Below the pieces are notes generated by a model that was given only the letters and a program-made list of their open reading frames with translations, was not told the DNA's origin and did no database searches. DNA of 64,000 bases from JADGRB01 sp963835825. Lineage in GTDB: Bacteria > Myxococcota_A > Polyangia > Fen-1088. The stretch is taken from the NCBI GenBank assembly GCA_963835825.1, contig CAWIGZ010000001.1, positions 620,001 through 684,000 on the forward strand. Reading direction: 5' to 3'. Positions within the stretch are counted from its first letter, which is position 1. Each line of letters opens with the position of its first letter. Below, piece by piece: positions 62,683 to 64,000 of the stretch. Position numbers and translations under genes: made by a program.

Positions 62683-63435
62683 AAGGCATGTCGAAAACAG
62701 GTCTCGATTGTCTGTACGGCGCGCTGGTTTTCGGGGCTCTGACCCTCACGACGGCGGGCGGGTGCGCCAGCGGCGGCCCCGTGCCGGCGGACGTGCGCGT
62801 GCCGCCCGATCTGCTGCGCGGCTCCCCATACACCGCCTCGGGCGAGTCGGGCCGCAGCCGCTACGTGGTGCGGATGACCGACGGCGTGCGCGACTGGGAG
62901 ATTCAGCTCCCGGAGATCGCGACCGCCTACGAGGTGAAGGTGCCGCTCAGCGGCAAACCGGCGGCGCCGATGTCCATCGACATGGCGGCGGCGACCGCCG
63001 CCGATCGCGAGATCATGGCCGAGAACCGGGCGACCGCCGAGCGCGCCAAGACCGACGCGCCCGGCCCGGATGACGCCGTCGACGAGGGGGCGGCCCATCC
63101 GACCGATCGCGACGGAACCGACTCGCAAGGTCGCGCGGCCGTCCGACAAGGTTGGCGGCGCGGGTGGCCCGCCCGCCGCCCCCAAGGCCAGCTACCTCCT
63201 GACGCTGGCGCGGGTGAAGGATCTCTATCGCACGCGGCACTACGAGCTGGGCCTGGTGGAGCTGGTCGATCTCGAGAAGCAGTACCCCGACGACGAGCAC
63301 ATCCTGTCGATGAAGGGCTCTCTCTACGAGCGCCTCGGCAACAAGAACCTGGCGCGGGAAGCCTGGCAGGAGGCCCTGCGGCTGAACCCGTTCAACCTCG
63401 CGGTGCTGGAGGCGCTCCAGCGCCTCGGAAAGTAG
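62679..63435 (+). CDS. Lipoprotein with a C-terminal TPR (one frameshift)
   Basis: A protein of about 251 residues after repair. The signal peptide LYGALVFGALTLTTAGGC ends in a lipobox (62688 ATG is an internal alternative; the GTG at 62679 forms a GTGA overlap with the preceding stop). The middle is a charged strand-rich region (SRYVVRMTDGVRDWEIQLPEI), then a basic linker. The C-terminal 75 residues contain a tetratricopeptide-like repeat: LLTLARVKDLYRTRHYELGLVEL ... KGSLYERLGNKNLAREAWQEALRLNP. An extra G in a GGGGG run near 63087 splits the gene. TPR lipoproteins of this kind scaffold multi-protein envelope machines. It precedes the MotA-like gene by nine bases. Confidence 0.78.
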
Positions 63436-63443
63436 AAGCGAAG

Positions 63444-64000
63444 ATGCACATCATCATCGGGCTGGCCGGGCTATGGGCGACGCTGGTCGCCACCCGCAGC
63501 CACATGCCGAACGGGTTCACCGGCTTCTTTCACCCCGCGGCTCTCATCCTGTTGCTGGGCGCGCCGCCGTCGATCCTGCTGGTGGGACACGACGTGCGCG
63601 AGATCTGGCGCGGCATCGTGACCCTGACCCAGGCCCTCCGCTACCACGCGCGCCGGGCGGAGTCGCGCATGATCGCCGATCTCTACCGATTCGGTCGCGA
63701 GCTCAAGCAGGGGCGGACGGTGGAGGCGTCCAAGGTGCTGGCCGACGCCGAGGATCCGCTGCTGCGCGAGGTCGGTCCGCTGCTGCTCCAGCCGGGCGGC
63801 GGCTCCGACGCGCGCGAGACGGTGCTGACCCTGTCGTACGCGCGCCTGTCGCAGGTCAAGGAGGCCGAGGAGGTGTTCCGGTTCCTGGCCCGCACGACGC
63901 CGGCCGTCGGCCTGATGGGGACCATCGTTGGCCTCGTGAACATGCTCATCAACCTGAAGAACTTCGAGCAGCTCGGGCCGGCGATGGCGGTCGCGCAGCT
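63444..64000 (+). CDS. MotA-like motor (stator) subunit, C-terminus cut off by the window edge
   Basis: The first 185 residues of an inner-membrane proton-channel subunit. It begins MHIIIGLAGLWATLVATRSHMPNGF with PAALILLLGAPPSILLVGHDV as two early TM segments. A long charged cytoplasmic helical part follows (RRAESRMIADLYRFGRELKQGRTVEASKVL), then the channel helix TPAVGLMGTIVGLVNMLINL. GLMGT and its surroundings match MotA. This domain spacing (two helices, long cytoplasmic loop, channel helix) is that of flagellar MotA rather than short ExbB/TolQ. The likely MotB-like partner lies past the window. It is coupled to the TPR lipoprotein gene, so the operon appears to encode an envelope machine driven by ion flow. 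Confidence 0.88.
   Translation, partial: MHIIIGLAGLWATLVATRSHMPNGFTGFFHPAALILLLGAPPSILLVGHDVREIWRGIVTLTQALRYHARRAESRMIADLYRFGRELKQGRTVEASKVLADAEDPLLREVGPLLLQPGGGSDARETVLTLSYARLSQVKEAEEVFRFLARTTPAVGLMGTIVGLVNMLINLKNFEQLGPAMAVAQ

Noticed and set aside
1..64000. CRISPR arrays, tRNA genes, insertion sequences or prophage genes
   Set aside because: I saw no regularly spaced repeats, no cloverleaf with a recognisable T-loop, and no transposase or integrase motif; scanning by eye can miss a single tRNA, which a tRNA-finding program would settle.

Overview
The window is a GC-rich (roughly 70% by eye), densely coded bacterial chromosome segment with no rRNA, tRNA, CRISPR array, insertion sequence or phage gene that I can see. 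The gene content fits the Myxococcota / former Deltaproteobacteria: a Ser/Thr protein kinase with a zinc-ribbon head and extracytoplasmic repeats, many lipoproteins and small beta-barrels, multi-domain c-type cytochromes, ergothioneine genes, the Anbu ancestral proteasome-like subunit, and a terminal envelope operon resembling the gliding (Glt/Nfs) genes of Myxococcus. The taxonomic call is an inference from gene content only.

Layout. 1-10.6 kb: end of an MFS exporter, a VOC protein, an ergothioneine/thiol operon (egtB, egtD, a DsbA-OsmC fusion), a cNMP-binding/thioredoxin-reductase-like fusion, an MMPL/RND exporter and a PAP2 enzyme. 10.7-20.6 kb: SelO, a DUF1450-like protein, an aldo/keto reductase, then a tight minus-strand operon (CYTH-like, FUSC-like, N-formylglutamate amidohydrolase-like, transglutaminase, Anbu), a divergent tandem FKBP, a cysteine-less DksA relative and a histidine kinase. 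20.7-36.3 kb: mixed metabolic and envelope genes, including a YqiJ/flotillin pair, a propeller-like lipoprotein, a YXWGXW-repeat protein with a His/Asp/Gly tail, a decayed RibD/DHFR-like gene and a tandem pair of zinc-finger/LytM peptidase-like proteins. 36.3-47.5 kb: cytochromes, dehydrogenase, SMR transporter, OMPLA phospholipase, pgi-ppa, globin, cytochrome-rhodanese lipoprotein, cold-shock protein, STAND ATPase, zinc metallopeptidase, S1 protein. 47.6-55.8 kb: GH9 cellulase-like enzyme, Ser/Thr kinase, cytochrome lipoprotein, thioredoxin, membrane proteins. 55.9-64 kb: an operon of at least seven envelope genes chained by NTGA stop/start overlaps and ending in a MotA/ExbB-like motor subunit cut by the window edge.

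Two features cut across the window. First, about fifteen otherwise intact genes are interrupted by one-base shifts, mostly a single extra G or C, at about 21 sites. This density points to consensus errors in the assembly rather than fifteen pseudogenes, so these genes are annotated across the shifts as single CDS entries. Second, translational coupling by 4-base NTGA overlaps (ATGA, GTGA, TTGA) is very common and was used to choose several non-ATG starts. No intergenic stretch exceeds 300 bases.

The most interesting candidates for undescribed biology are the terminal motor-linked envelope operon, the CYTH-FUSC-FGase-transglutaminase-Anbu operon, the paired zinc-finger LytM proteins of which one has lost catalytic residues, and the DsbA-OsmC fusion lacking the usual peroxidatic cysteine.
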